The notes: generated by a model not told the origin, from the sequence alone. Shown: positions 45,591-60,127, numbered from the stretch's first letter. The stretch: 64,000 bases of DNA from Escarpia spicata (GCA_963995525.1 OZ023206.1:63881204-63945203); one strand, 5' to 3'. Program-made: numbers and translations.

Positions 45591-48002
45591 GAGTTATGAG
45601 AATGACATGATCAATTGTACAACGGTTTTCAGTGGTTTTACAAGACATTGCTCGGCCCTATACCGTTATATGTACTGTTAATATTAATATTAATACAGGC
45701 TGTACCACCACAGTTGTTTTTAAAAACTACCATCAGTACAAAACGTGTCACCATCACGATTTTTCATATAAAAACCAATATTAAAAATGCACGATTTGGC
45801 GATAAGATAAACATTTCTATATGCCACTTTTGTGACAAATATAAAGATCGTTTTTCGGCTTTACCATAATAGATGGGACCTCAATTCGTCACTTTTAAAA
45901 GTAAAATATGACGTTTTCGTAGGGTAATTTATCGGCCTATAAAAATATAACTGTTTATGTTATTTCTGAAATTTTAAGTATATGTAGACTGCAGCAATAA
46001 TAATTCAAATAATCAAATATGATTATATAAGTTCATATATAACATCGATGGTTATTTATACGTAAGCCTGTGTTCGACATCGAACTAACGTGATGATAAT
46101 TTGAGCATTTTAATGATATGAAAAGTCCAATCACATATAACTGCACTTCAGATATAGCTAACGAAAAATCGTAGTGCTCTGTCAAAAGCCATGAACAAGG
46201 TTGCTAGTTTACGTGTTTGTGTGAATTTTGGTGTGATCATATCCAATTTCCGATTACGTTTGTTCCAGGTAATGTTACATTTGTTGCGTTTTTATTTGAT
46301 TGTTTCCGTTGTTTTTGTTTTGCAATAAGTCGTAATTTAGGCAGGACATACTTTGGTATGTGTATCAAACAAGAACCACATTGAATATATCGGCGCGGTT
46401 CAACACCTACGAGGTATCGGACTGAACCCAAAACCGGCATTCATTTAAGCAGCGCTAATTATCACGGTATAACTAATTGCCAATTAATTAGATACTTCTG
46501 GACAAATATTGCCTTTGACATTAAACGATACAGTATCCCTTACTGGGTATCCCTGACCATCGCGGGGAGGGGGTCGGTGGAACCCTAGCGCGGGGCTCGT
46601 CTAAGCGACTTCGTAAATCACCGCCATATGCTGAATGTTGATCTAGCAGCAGCTGCGATTGTGGCGGCGGCGGCGGCGGTGGCGGTGGTGGTTATAGTCT
46701 ATAGTTCGTTTCTCTACAGTTCCTATACATGTCTGAAGATTGCGTTCGTGTTGTGTTTGCCTGAAGGATACACACGCGTATGCAATGGTAATGCATTACG
46801 GTGCACGAACACGTGTAAGTCATATTGTAAGAACTAACATTTGAAATGATAATTGATTTAATAATGCAATGATGAAACATTATATTTACCCGTGTCTTCT
46901 ACGTGTAACCGCATCCTAGAATTGTCCACCCGTAGCCTACTTGTATAACATCATATCGACGTCAACCGGCCAACAAGATGGGGACTACGTCAGTCAGTAC
47001 AGGTTATAAAACCCTACATGAACTGTGGTTTTGTAAGTTGAATTAGCGATTTAAATGACGATCGCAAAATCATGACATGTAATACATGTCGATTCTGGTA
47101 CTTTACCACACGTTTTTACATTTTGTTTTTTCAATGTTATATTCTGAACGTTTCATAAAATAGAACAATGTTGTTTTACTGTCATGTAGAAAGGGATATC
47201 GCTACTAAAATTGACGTCATCGCCCAGTTGTCTTACATTTACTTACAGATCAATAGAACTTTGCGGATCGATTGTTTTACCATCGAATCATGTGCTGTAT
47301 AACTTTATATACCCGGAGTGTTCTTAAAGTTGAACCGCTCATAAAACCCGATTTTTTTGTAATTAGTCATCCTTTGTCCAGAAGGAAACGTGATGCACAT
47401 TCCTAAAATTAAGTTGACGCTCTCTTTAAAACATTTAGTAACAGCACATCTCAGGCTTATTTTAAAAGAAAAATAAAGCAGCTTCTTCAACAGCGAACTC
47501 GTTACGAGTCCGCTTACTTGGTGTGCAAGTATCTGCATTCGGTTTAATAAGCAAAGTGCGCATATTAGTTTAACTTTAAATGATCGAACGAATTGGTAAT
47601 TTGTAATTTATAATTGCAAAGCCGACATGTAACCTTCAACGCACATGTTTTTGAGAGAACACAAAAGTCGACAACGTGCACCGACAGTGAAAAAAGAACA
47701 GAATCGTACCAAGCTTTCTCGTGACGATTCCAAATGTTTTAATTGCCTGAATTGATTCTACAAGTTGAATTAAACAAGTTATCAGTTTCTTTGACGCTCT
47801 TACCAAAACTACATTTAAAAAGTTACGTAATCGAACTAGGATGTGTTTGGGGATGCCAGGGGGGTTGCTTTTTCGCAAAATTAATTTGAAATGACTCGAG
47901 CAATCGAATTGATAAAGAACTTTTATTTAGACGTAGTGTGTTTCAAGTTTTTCTTGTATTAATTAAAATAATGTTCTTCGGGCTATACTAACTTTGTGAA
48001 GG
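45591..48002. other. Intergenic, nothing recognised
   Basis: AT-rich with a short (GGC/GGT)n run at 46662-46692. 47300-47880 has short minus frames weakly reminiscent of each other and of the 7.3/9.3-kb B segments (A..LGM...), not enough to name. Confidence 0.5.
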
Positions 48003-48226
48003 TATATACTGCCCGCCAAATGGTGTTTAGTATATACTGCCCGCCAAATGGTGTTTAGTATATACTGCCCGCCAAATGGTGTTTAGTATATACTGCCCGC
48101 CAAATGGTGTTTAGTATATACTGCCCGCCAAATGGTGTTTAGTATATACTGCCCGCCAAATGGTGTTTAGTATATACAGCCCGCCAAATGGTGTTTAGTA
48201 TATACAGCCCGCCAAATGGTGTTTAG
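48003..48226 (+). repeat. 28-bp tandem repeat, exactly 8 copies
   Basis: Eight units beginning TATATACTGCCCGCCAAATG and ending GTGTTTAG. Units 1-6 are identical; units 7 and 8 share one T to A change (TATATACAGCCC). Near-identity implies recent expansion. The array sits within dispersed repeat R2 (single unit at 8745-8802). Confidence 0.97.
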
Positions 48227-48953
48227 TAAGCCTGTAGTAACAGTTGCAATTTGAAGGCACGACGGTTGCATTGAAAATAGTAAATAAAACATCCTGTTTC
48301 AAAACAAGCTTTATTTGTAAAACGGCCGAGTCGGGCCAATTCCGGGGAAACGAACAGACTGCGTCCTTTTAAGATATAAAACGCCAAGGGTTCTGTATTA
48401 TTTGGCCAGAGTGCCAAAGGGGTGGTGCCAGTAATGGAGTCGGCGTTCAGGCGCCACTTGCATGATTTGACGTTCATTTGGCAGACCGTCGAAAGACAAC
48501 TTCTCGGTCAACACTCCGCTCTGCACTCTCAGGTGAAGGCGGCGATGATCGCTTTGATCTACGACGGTGATTTGCGGCGCTGGCTGTACCCCACTGCCGC
48601 CAACTGCGAGGTGATAATCAGAAAAGTAGCCGCGCTCGGTTTCGGATGCTCATAAAAATAGCTGGACGCGGATTCCAGGAATGTCTCTGGACAGTGCGGT
48701 GCCGGATGTCTGTCAAAGCGATTCTAAATCGGCGCAATTTACAGAGATTCACGCAGATTACTGTCAGATGACTTGTTCTGGTTCATCAGAATTAGTAATA
48801 CTACATCTAAACACCACGAAAGAAATAATAAATGGTACAATATAGAACCTTTAGTTATTAGAATATGGCTGTTTATATAATGAATGATATTATATCAATG
48901 TATTTGACCTATCAATTTATTTAAATTTTATTCGACGTAGCCGGAACGGTGCG
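48227..48953. other. Spacer with CpG-rich patch 48420-48720
   Basis: Overlapping frames on both strands (84 minus, 77 plus codons) lack motifs. The patch resembles the other candidate regulatory islands. Confidence 0.4.
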
Positions 48954-49062
48954 CGGACAAAAAAAGCCCCTCAGGACTAAAACCCCTCGGACAAAATCCC
49001 TTCGGACATAAGCCCCTCCGGACATAAGCCCCTCGGACAAAAAAGCCCCTCAATTATAACAT

Positions 49063-49345
<283 letters not shown>

Positions 49346-49356
49346 TTCGAATGTAG

Positions 49357-49475
49357 GATAGTCACAGGAAACCACTTAAAATGTTGAGTTCTTTGTATTT
49401 ACAATACAAAACGTTGTACTTAGAGAATAGTCTTCGAATAAAATTACGCTGTAACTTTATTTCCTGTGACTTATT
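49357..49475 (-). mobile_element. MULE-derived miniature element (MITE)
   Basis: 119 bp with perfect 12-bp inverted ends AGTCACAGGAAA. Read from 49475 backwards it follows the left end of the MULE at 34.7 kb (GTCACAGGAAATAAAGTTAC, then TTTTATTC.AAGACTAT). Read from 49357 forward it follows the right end of the same MULE (CACAGGAAACCACTT.AAATG). So it is an internally deleted relative of that transposon. Confidence 0.75.
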
Positions 49476-50085
49476 TTAGGGTAAATAAATATAAGTCTAC
49501 AAGTTCATATTTACTTCTTTTCAAATGATATATATATTCTGTTTTATTATCGTATTACGTACAATGTCTTTCATATATTGTACGCATGACTTGATTGATT
49601 GATATTGATTGACAATTGTCTTACAGATGGATTTTTCTACAAACAACTTTTTGTGGTTTTTTCCTGTAACTTTATTTCTGCCCACCACGTGTCTGCTTAG
49701 TTGTCACCATCCACCACTGGTTGCGTGGATAATACATTTTACACGTAGGATAACATCAAATACATAATATAAAATATTTGGGTGATTTTTTATTTTATTT
49801 TATTTTTTTAAATTTTTATTTGTATTCTTAGGTTATAATTCTATGTATATTATAGGAAACGAAATATATTATTTGATGTATTTATTAAACTCAAAGAATG
49901 ATAAAGGGATTCACAATTTTTTATTTCACTCTTGTAATTTTATTATAACTGATACAAAATAAATGCTAAAATAGCGTTGCCAAGTTGTCCAGACAGCCAG
50001 GCAGACTGACTGGAGGGTAACTTACTTATGTCTGTTAGTGTGATAACATATTTATAGAGTAGCACGTATTTAGTTTGACTAATTG

Positions 50086-50410
<325 letters not shown>

Positions 50411-50656
50411 GTACATATACACGTGTAGATTGAGGGGCTTATGTCCGGAGGGTTTTTTGTCTGGAGGGGCTTATGTCCGACGAGGGGCTTACGTCCAAGG
50501 GGCTTTTGTCCGGAGGGGTTTTTGTTCCTGATTCAATCGGAACGGTTCACCATCAGAATGAATATTGTAACAACGTTTCTTGAGATATATAATCATGTCA
50601 AATATCACATTCAAAGAAACCCAAATGTCAATCTATTCAAGGTAAATGAAGTTATG

Positions 50657-50736
50657 GTTGTTAATTTTAGCTAGTACTCATTAAGATAGTATATATATAT
50701 ATACTATCTTAATGAGTACTAGCTAAACTTAACAAC
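50657..50736. repeat. 80-bp near-perfect palindrome
   Basis: Arms of 40 bp with one mismatch: GCTAGTACTCATTAAGATAG on the left returns as CTATCTTAATGAGTACTAGC on the right, centred on a (TA)n core near 50696. Would form a cruciform or hairpin. Confidence 0.95.
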
Positions 50737-50737
50737 T

Positions 50738-50744
50738 ATATATA

Positions 50745-50777
<33 letters not shown>

Positions 50778-50910
50778 CGTGTGCGTGTGCGTGTGCGTGT
50801 GCGTGTGCGTGTGCGTGTGCGTGTGCGTGTGCGTGTGCGTGTGCGTGTGCGTGTGCGTGTGCGTGTGCGTGTGTGTGTGTGTGAGTGTGCGCGTGCGCGT
50901 GTGCGTTAAC
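50738..50910. repeat. (TA)n, (TG)n, (GTGTGC)n microsatellites
   Basis: TA to 50756, TG, GTGTGC hexamers 50776-50870, then GTGT and GCGC variants. Confidence 0.95.
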
Positions 50911-52255
50911 ATGATATATTATTCAAAACGAGTTTCTAATAGTCGTCGCTTTGTTTTATTCTGCCCAGATATATAGCTGATGTAGGACTTATACTATTAA
51001 TTGTAGATGGAGAATATCGGATGAACGTCTCATGATAGTATACATAGAAATGTATATTGACAGTAATCGGAAGGAATGTACCTGACAAACACAAAACCTT
51101 TTGCTAGGAAACAGAAAGAGAAAAGAATGTAACGAAAAGAAAGTACATAGATATTTTGCCAAATAAATAAATTTACAGATGTTAAACAGAACTATATCCG
51201 AACACAACATGATGACATTATCAGTCTAGCACTTGCCTACTTTTCACCAGGGTTCAATGTCTTTCAAAAACCATTCTTTCTAATTTCTCAAACGTTGTCT
51301 ACTTCCATTCACGGCTGACATTTATTCGTCTGAATGAATCGCTGTATCCAGTTCGTCGCGGTTTGCGTACATTCGAAATTATGCGCATGACCACCGCCAA
51401 GCTTTGCCTTTGGTAACGATGTTATTAACGGTATACGAGAATTGCGTTACTATTGCTGCATGACATTTCAAAACAATAAACTTTACGGCATGCAGTTGAC
51501 ATTTTAAAAAACGTTGCCTTATGCTTCTGTCGCAAAGAAACACTTTTGTGGCTAGAATTTCAACAAAAATATACGACGGAAGGTAGGAATGCACCACGTG
51601 TTTGGCATTCATTTTTTATGGTTTGTTTGCTAGGCAACATTTCATGTGATGGATAGGTCAATTGTTGTCAATCAATATATTCTGAGTGCATGGGCCATTC
51701 CATGTCAAATCAGACTATGATCAAATAGCTGGTGTCTCAGAATTGACTTTAATTTATTTTAATCCTTCATTAACTAGCACTCCTGCAACACAATTATAGA
51801 AAACATATTGCTCTTGTTCCGCAAAGAGCTGAATCAGAATCATGGACCATCTGTGTTATGGTTCGCCAACACCGGCACAACTAAGAAATACGAATACATT
51901 GATTTCATGTAAAACCCATAGACAATCAGTACGTATAAATAGGTATACAAATACCTAGCTTTTAAAAGTAATTAAGTTAGAAATATATATAAATACAATA
52001 AAAATAAGCTATTACGTTTTAAACAGTTCATAAATAAGTTAACAAATGAAAACAAATAATTTAACAAATACGTAAAACATGACATAACGTCACCGTTTTA
52101 TAATATACAAAGCTAGTCCACATAGGCCCGTGAAATAACCTTGATTGAACCTAAACTAAGAATAAGAGCCTCGCTCCTCTTTAGGCCCCGCTAACGTGAT
52201 GTGTTAATCCTGGTTAACTATACGGTTACGGTGTCATATCAAAAATATTCCCATT
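50911..52255. other. AT-rich intergenic, nothing recognised
   Basis: No supported feature. Confidence 0.5.
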
Positions 52256-52790
52256 TCTCTTCTGATCTCCTCCTAATCTTCACACCCCAGTGCGCCGCTG
52301 AAATACGGCGACCATAAGCGCCGTATGATCACGTCATGTAAAGGCACGTGTAGATAAAAGGGTGCCGACTAGTTAGTCGGTCTACCTCCGTGCGAACACG
52401 ATATTAACCGGCAATGAAGACAGGTGAACTCTCCCCCTCTCTCGATCTGCAGCCATAAATCAACGATTGCCTCTAAGATAGCCGATCTTTGAGTCGTTCC
52501 CCCGTGATCGCCTCGGGCCTAAATCCGAAGCACATGTCCCTCGGGTTCGTGGAATGCGACATTTGGCTGCTATCTCAGGCAGGCCAGCGGAGACAGTAGT
52601 AGGTGAATCATTGGGCGCGTTGACAGGTGTCCACGCTAATTGGCGGGGCTCGTGCGTAAATCTCCCGTCCCCTATCTGCCCATCGAGTCCTTCCTATCGG
52701 GCCATCGGGTCTGGGATCAACTTCTTCCCCGGGAGGCGTCCTCGGGGATGAATGAAGGATGCACCACTTCTGCTGGACAGCGGCCTTTAA
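52256..52790. promoter_or_regulatory. Candidate regulatory island downstream of NK1
   Basis: 535 bp of CpG-rich single-copy DNA about 3.2 kb beyond the NK1 stop. Contains CAGGTG E-boxes, AGATAA, GCCATAAATCA (Hox/Cdx-like), CTAATTGG and a short inverted repeat (GACTAGTTAGTC). No coding frame with motifs. Good candidate enhancer, inferred. Confidence 0.35.
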
Positions 52791-54146
52791 GTCGCAATAA
52801 TAAAATCGAAAACAACCTTAGTTCCACTAATACAACTTTACGACAATCTGTGCTATAACGCATCGTTGTTAACAAACGGTCACTTTTCATCGAATCCATG
52901 CTGTTGGTTTTAATTGACAAACGATGATATTTACAAGCTCCGCGTTTTCGGTTGCCGGAAATAGCCAAGTTTCCCGGAAATAGCCAAGCTAATCAGACTA
53001 ATAACGGTACTTGGTGTGTATCTATAAACAAAAGCTTTCGATAATGAATTAAGAAGTAATTATCTAATATATTTGCGTTTTTGTTTAAATATCTTAAACT
53101 TTCGTTATGTTCTGTGGTACAAGCGCCGCAGGCAGTTAGCATAAGACATTTGTCACCTCTTTAATTCGTAATATTAAAATAAACATATTAATGCCAGAGG
53201 AGCTCTTGCATTTGCCGTTATTAATATAAGTGTTAAAATTTCGATTAAAATCGGTGACATAATACTATTAATAAACAACAATATACCGGAAGAAAGACAG
53301 TTGTAGAAAGAAGATGGCAGTAGCTGGCTTGGATAAACCCAGACGTCCATTACAAGAACCCTGAAAATGAAAACAAATGTGAAGGATTGTGCACTTTTAA
53401 ACTAGACAACTTTCAAAAAGTCGACTCAATTTCAGAAAATGTAATAAAGACATAACCGTATATACGTAAATAATCAATAACATATCTCGATGCTGTAGAA
53501 CAAACATATGTTTTGGTCATTGAGCCATCCACTGATGCGGCTTGGTACTTTAGTTTTAGACCCAATCAACTACATCATATCTTCGTGCGAAAAGGATTCA
53601 CGGCCACATACACATTTAAGTTAGTTGACCATTATCTAACTATCCACTAGAACATTACCTTATTCCTATAGTCTTCAAATTATGGTCATGAATTCCGTTA
53701 GAAAACAAATAAAAAATTATATGTAAAAAATTGCCAAAAGTATACTGTCTCACAAGCACTGGTGCTGTACTCGCACTATAGGCCAATATATGTGACCCCG
53801 GAAGTAAATGAGTGACTCGTTCCCGAATGGAGGATGGAGATAATTGAAGACCAACGATCTTGAGCTAGTCTAAATTCTGTAATTTGCAGTAGTAAATAAC
53901 CGAAAAAACGTCAGATGCTCAGTTTATAAAGTTAGTAAACCACTCTTTTCATACGTTGATAGTCACCCATTTATTCAATACAGCTTAAGCTTCTGCATAT
54001 ACTATAACAGATTTTTATACGTTGTCGTAATGTTGTCCATCGGTAAATTTTAACGAAATGAATTAACGCTTATCAATGGCGGTATTATGTGGAGATATAT
54101 ATGTATCATAATAATAACAATTATATACATAGATATAATTAAAGGT
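52791..54146. other. AT-rich intergenic, nothing recognised
   Basis: No supported feature. Confidence 0.5.
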
Positions 54147-54191
54147 ATGTATGTATGTATGTATGTATGTATGTATGTATGTATGTATGTA

Positions 54192-54226
<35 letters not shown>
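54147..54226. repeat. (GTAT)n and (TA)n microsatellite
   Basis: GTAT tetramers 54147-54197 followed by TA. Confidence 0.95.
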
Positions 54227-54429
54227 ATTGAAGTTAATTCAACATTAAATATAAGTAAATCAACTTTACATGCAACAAGGACCTTCGTGGATGAAGACAA
54301 ATGAGACTACTAACCTTAACTGTAAGTGACTTTAAAAAAATAAAGGTGTGAATTGCCTTTTGTAATTGTGCACTATTTGCATTGTTAAGGACGTGACTGT
54401 CACGGAAAGAAAATTGTGTTGATATACCT

Positions 54430-54629
54430 NNNNNNNNNNNNNNNNNNNNNNNNNNNNNNNNNNNNNNNNNNNNNNNNNNNNNNNNNNNNNNNNNNNNNNN
54501 NNNNNNNNNNNNNNNNNNNNNNNNNNNNNNNNNNNNNNNNNNNNNNNNNNNNNNNNNNNNNNNNNNNNNNNNNNNNNNNNNNNNNNNNNNNNNNNNNNNN
54601 NNNNNNNNNNNNNNNNNNNNNNNNNNNNN
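54430..54629. other. Assembly gap, 200 N
   Basis: Exactly 200 N, a conventional fixed-length placeholder; true length unknown. Frames running across it are meaningless. Confidence 0.99.
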
Positions 54630-54630
54630 G

Positions 54631-54711
<81 letters not shown>

Positions 54712-54712
54712 G
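54630..54712. repeat. (GA)n at gap edge
   Basis: GA dinucleotide run continuing into G-rich purine tract to about 54752; probably the cause of the gap. Confidence 0.95.
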
Positions 54713-54752
54713 GGAGGGAGAGAGATGGGGAGAGAGGGGAGGTGGAGAGAGA

Positions 54753-55966
54753 GAACTCCCGCGGCAACGGGCGTCACACAAAGGATAAGGCGTGCATTGT
54801 GACAATAACTTATTTTATTATTATTATTATGTACAACAGAAAATACAATTTGACGTTCAAACAATCAACGACTGTTAAAGTGATTTATGTACAGTGAATG
54901 CCAATAATTAACGGACGTTCGATATATAAGTAATTTACATTGACGCAACATTGCATGTCTCGATTGCGTGCACATATACGCACGTACACAAACACGTACG
55001 CATACGCACTGTTTAATTTCGTACGTATCTTAATAATAACTGTAGACTTCTCTTGCGATTTTTGTAAGTGATATCTTCCATGGCATTGTCAAGATTCCGC
55101 CTCGTATTTACACAGACAATTTTAATCCACACAATGTCAAACATTGTCAGGCTTTTTTTTACCGTAAAATCATGTTATATATTATTATAAACTATAATTA
55201 TTATGTATTGTAACATCATGATCCCAGAGTGTTTTCCCAATAAACCACAATTGTTTCATAACATATATTTTTAATTTTTAATGTTTCGGGGCAAAACGTG
55301 CTGTTTAGATTGCATACGTAATTGTATGGGTTCTAACTTTGTGTCCCTGTGGTAGCCAGACACTGCTGAGCATTATTTTGTAAACTATTAACAATTTATA
55401 ATCATTAACAGGTACACGGAAACTTATATTTTAAAAACGTTTCAAGGCACATTTAAGCAGTCACGATGCTATAGAATAGAGTTCACAATATATATATATA
55501 TATATACAACATGACTTTTACGATGATAATGATCAACGTATGTACCTTTAAATCACATATGAATTCAATGAATTTATTTATGTAGTATATATTTTAGTAT
55601 AGCTGCTATTTAGATGTCCGCGACACTCTAAATTACTTAGACACCAGTGGGTCTGTTTACAAGCAGATCCAGATATTAATCACATTCCTTTCACGGAAAC
55701 AATTATTTGGTACCGGTTGTCACAACCAATAAATCATATCACTACATCGCCACTTTTTGGTAACAGTTCGCGAACATAAAATATTATCTACACGTTTCAA
55801 CTTCAGTGAACAGCTTAGACATTTCAATAAACTCAAATGAGGCATGTGACAAATGAGACTGCATACCTTCGGAATCTGATGCAGTGTAATGTTCGTGCAT
55901 AATACCACATTTCACAATGTGCATGTGTTACTGTACATATTGTCCTTTATTGATTTGGCGCATGAT
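54753..55966 (-). other. 3' flank of NK1
   Basis: AT-rich. Minus-strand AATAAA at 55946-55951, 15 nt after the stop, and further AATAAA near 55570 are candidate poly(A) signals; the 3' UTR length is therefore open. No other feature. Confidence 0.5.
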
Positions 55967-56554
<588 letters not shown>

Positions 56555-56583
56555 TTAGATAAAAGCAAATCCAATCACAATAT

Positions 56584-56752
56584 ACAGTCGAGCCTCGCTT
56601 TACGGTCACCTCGGTAATATTGTCACCTCGCAGTTAAGATCACACTAGGACAGTCCCAAATTATTTCCATAACAGTAAAGTGTCTCAAATACAGTCACCT
56701 CGCAATTCAGGTCACCTTTGCCTAGTCCCGATGGTGACCTTAATAGTGAGGT
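56584..56752. mobile_element. Pogo/Tigger-like MITE in NK1 intron
   Basis: Left end CAGTCGAGCCTCGCTTTACG-GTCACC resembles pogo/Tigger termini; right end GGTGACCTTAATAGTGAGGT is its rough inverse, with the terminal CTG missing. Internal GTCACCTCGCA-TT repeats. No transposase. Moderate support only. Confidence 0.45.
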
Positions 56753-57229
56753 ACCGAAACTCTTTCTTGCGTTTGTGAGAATAACTCTGGGAGTTTTTAT
56801 TGTTAACGATGTTCTTAGAAAACAAAAGTGTTACGCCCGGGAACATTTTCTAACAGGTGACGTCAAAAAAACCTCGTGGCTCTTACAAGATGACATATTC
56901 GTAGCCGAAAACCCAGTTACAACCTAGCCCCAACGCACCACTTGGCGTAATTGTGATCTGCGGCAACACTCTGGTGTAGTTTACGTTGCGCTATCTCAGC
57001 CGATCGATAACATCGTCTCTTATTTAGATGGAGCTTACGGGAATAGTCAGCGTGTTAACCACTAAATACTAGTCAAGTATAAAAATGTGTAACTGTAGCG
57101 TAACATTGTGTGTCAACATATAGGCAAATACATGATTTAATTATTTTTATGAAATAAATTAGTGATGCATTAATGAATATCTTCATTAGACACGTTACCA
57201 TTTTATTGCAATCCTAAAATATTAATCAA

Positions 57230-57540
57230 CAGTGTGACATCGCAACACACGAGCACAGTTAGTGGCATGTCTGTATACGAAGGTTACGTCTGTTTTCGCG
57301 TACAGAGCAGCCGGTTTACGACGGAACCGGCTAGGTCTGTCTCGGCCGCCGGGAGACCCCGGGACCGCTATACGGGGTCGGTCGCTGCCAGGCACTACCG
57401 CCGAGAGAGCCCCAACACGGTCGACAGGTGCACAAGCCACGGTGATTGATGTCGAGTTGCCGTCGCACGCTGCGTCTTACGTGACGGAGAATGTGCAACC
57501 AATTAGTGAGCATTTATTGCCGTTTTTGTCGCCATTCCGT
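57230..57540. promoter_or_regulatory. Intronic CpG-rich island 1
   Basis: GC- and CpG-rich, non-repetitive; overlapping frames on both strands carry no motif. Candidate intronic enhancer. Confidence 0.28.
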
Positions 57541-57779
57541 TTAACATTGACACCTCCGACTGAGACACGACGGTTTATGGTCCGTGTATGCGTTAGTGTG
57601 TGTTTTGAGGTATACACCAAATGTTTTGCTTTCTTCTGATCTGTAAACAGTTGACCGTTGTTGGTGCTGAAATAAGCAATGACCCGTACTAAATATTAAC
57701 AGTTATTTAGCTAAGACATAAATCAGGATAATTTCAAGATAAATGTGAGTAAAATTTGGACATTCATTAATGTTAACTT

Positions 57780-58400
57780 GAAACTTTTTCGTTAATTCGC
57801 GAATCGCGTTCGTTGATATGCAAATCCACGGTACGTTAATGGCTTAAGTCCGATTTCTTAAATCGGATAAACCATGAAATGGTTCGTCTTAGTAAAATTA
57901 AATAACGAATGCGCGCGCACGATCTGACCTAACGTAGATCTGTTCGATTTTCGATAAATGAGAAACGAGACGAACAAAATCGAATCGACGAGGGTTCTTT
58001 AAAAAGAACTGTAAAATGAGAGCGCAACTTTAACATCGTTCAGCAGATGTTCACTGTTGAGTAATTGCATACACGGACCAGAAGTTATCTTCACACGCCT
58101 ACTCGGGGTGAAAGTGATAATTTGCCCGTGACCCGGGGCGTTTAACAGATCACCCCCGGCAAGAGATATCCGCGGCTATGTCACATACCACCTCGAGGGG
58201 TGTCTAGTCGTATGTTTCAAGTGGTCCGCCAGGAGGCGTGGCCAAAGATGATAGATCGTCGCCAAGAAATTCTAGCCGGTCGCGGTAATGAAGACGGTTA
58301 ATGGTGCGCGGTTGATCCTCGAGTTCGCTATGCCTTACTTCGCGTCGTCATTATATTTCAGAACTTTAAATTGTCGCCGCCGTTGTCTGATTTATAGGCG
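57780..58400. promoter_or_regulatory. Intronic island 2
   Basis: Single-copy DNA with GATAA, TTAATTCGCG, AAATTAAATAACG and CpG clusters. No frame of note. Candidate intronic enhancer by composition and location. Confidence 0.28.
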
Positions 58401-59309
58401 AACAATTAACGATGCACTTTTGCTGTTTGAAATTGTTGACAAAATATCGCATTCTATCTACACGGTTCTCGTCTCTTATTGCATTAGGATTACAATAATG
58501 ATGTAGTTTTATGATATCATTCATATCAGAATTAAAAGAATTGTGTTTGTACGCCAGTAAATGTTATGATGTATCTGCAGCCCGTATCAAACTATTGTGT
58601 ATTTCAATATGCAATTTCCATATTCCGCGATCTGGTTGACATTCAATATAACTTATACTTGAATAATTAAATTGACTATATTGAAGAAGTATCTCAAATG
58701 GGCACGACACCGTCCCATCCCCTTGGTACTGGCTTGAATACTTTTAGTAATTAATAATAGTTCCATATAGTCATTACGTATTCAATTTGGAGAATAATGG
58801 CATTTTAAAACGAATCAGTAATATCCTGGTTTGTTTTGTTTTCTAAAACTGCCAAGTTGCCTTTTCTTGTTGACAACTGCTCAGTCGTCCGTTTAATTCC
58901 TTCCTTTGTTTGTTATTCCTTTCATGCGTTATTTATTTCCTTATTTATTTCGTTCTTTCTTTCGTTCGTCCGTTGGTTCGTTTGTTCGTTTGTTATTATG
59001 TTCGTTCGTTTGTTATTTCGTTCGTTCGTTCGTTCTTCCGTTCGTTCGTCCATTTACTTAATTCGTGTCTTCATGTATTTAGTTATAAGAGAACTTTCCT
59101 CATCGCGTTGTAGGTATCATAGAAACGGTTTACCATCACAGGAACCAGCACTGAATGCTAGCTATACTCGTCTACTCCCCACGCGAAGGAACCTATAATT
59201 CCATAACATTGCCACAGGTAGAAGAAATCTACGGCTTTCATTATCTCGTCGAAAACACAGGTTTACAGCTTCATGCGCAACACCTACTTAATTAAATAAA
59301 GTTGTACCC

Positions 59310-59750
59310 GTTTTGGCGAAACACCTCGCATTCGGACCTCGCGCATCGGGGCCACGGTGATAGTCGAGGGTTCGCTAACAATTAGCCCCGATTCTTAGAA
59401 TCCCTTCTCCGCACGCACCTGTTGCACAGACAAGCGTTTATGCGCCGTTCGGCAGACGACAAGCCGTATATACCCCACAAGCGGGACGTTTATTTGTTCA
59501 GCTTAGACGCTGACAGCCTCGCTCCGAGCCAGTGACCCGCTGTCAGCGCTGACGACAACAGCTGCCGTCAGTCCATGCTCGTAGGTCGTGTTTTAGCGGC
59601 ATGACATTATTTAGGCGTGATTATATTGTCAGGCGTTGCTTTCAAGTCGCGCTGTGCCGCCCGCCTCGTATTGCATGTTGGCGCTACGCGGGTCGCGACA
59701 GACCAACGGCATGTTAATCGCGCAAGTGACGTCCCCTCGGGGGGAGGGGT
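59310..59750. promoter_or_regulatory. Intronic island 3
   Basis: CpG-rich; includes ACAATTAGCCC, GTTTATTTG, CAGCTGC and a self-similar CTGTCAGCGCTGAC palindrome at about 59550. No coding support. Candidate intronic enhancer. Confidence 0.32.
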
Positions 59751-60125
59751 TCAATACGTTTCCAATATACCACACTTAATAATTAACACCCAGACAATTT
59801 TTATTATTTGTCAAAATATACATTGTTTTAAGTTGAGTGGTTTGAACTACACGGATATAATTCAGATCCAAGAAGTTAGGTTATTACTATAATGTTCACA
59901 TCACATCAATAAGGGACCAACTCAAAAGACAATCATTAACGTCGACTTAATTACGAGATCCTAAAAACGGCATAACTTCGTGATATGATCCCTAATGTTG
60001 AACGGTTGTCTATTGAAATATGAGTTTCATACCCTGGGTGTGGTTTTGCTCAGACAAACTAAATTAATATACATTAATCAAATGCGTTTGTGTATTTGTT
60101 AATTTAGAGTCGAATCTTGTTTCAA

Positions 60126-60127
<2 letters not shown>

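Noticed and set aside
47305..47878. Possible transposase remnant
   Set aside because: Short minus frames vaguely resemble each other and the 7.3/9.3-kb B segments, but similarity is too weak to name a family.
48003..48226. CRISPR-like array
   Set aside because: Pure tandem repeat without variable spacers, in an animal genome.
48223..48655. Overlapping 77- and 84-codon frames
   Set aside because: No motif on either strand; kept only as a CpG-rich patch.
54234..54864. Frames of 128-177 codons across the N run
   Set aside because: They exist only because N positions are not read as stops; flanks are (GA)n.
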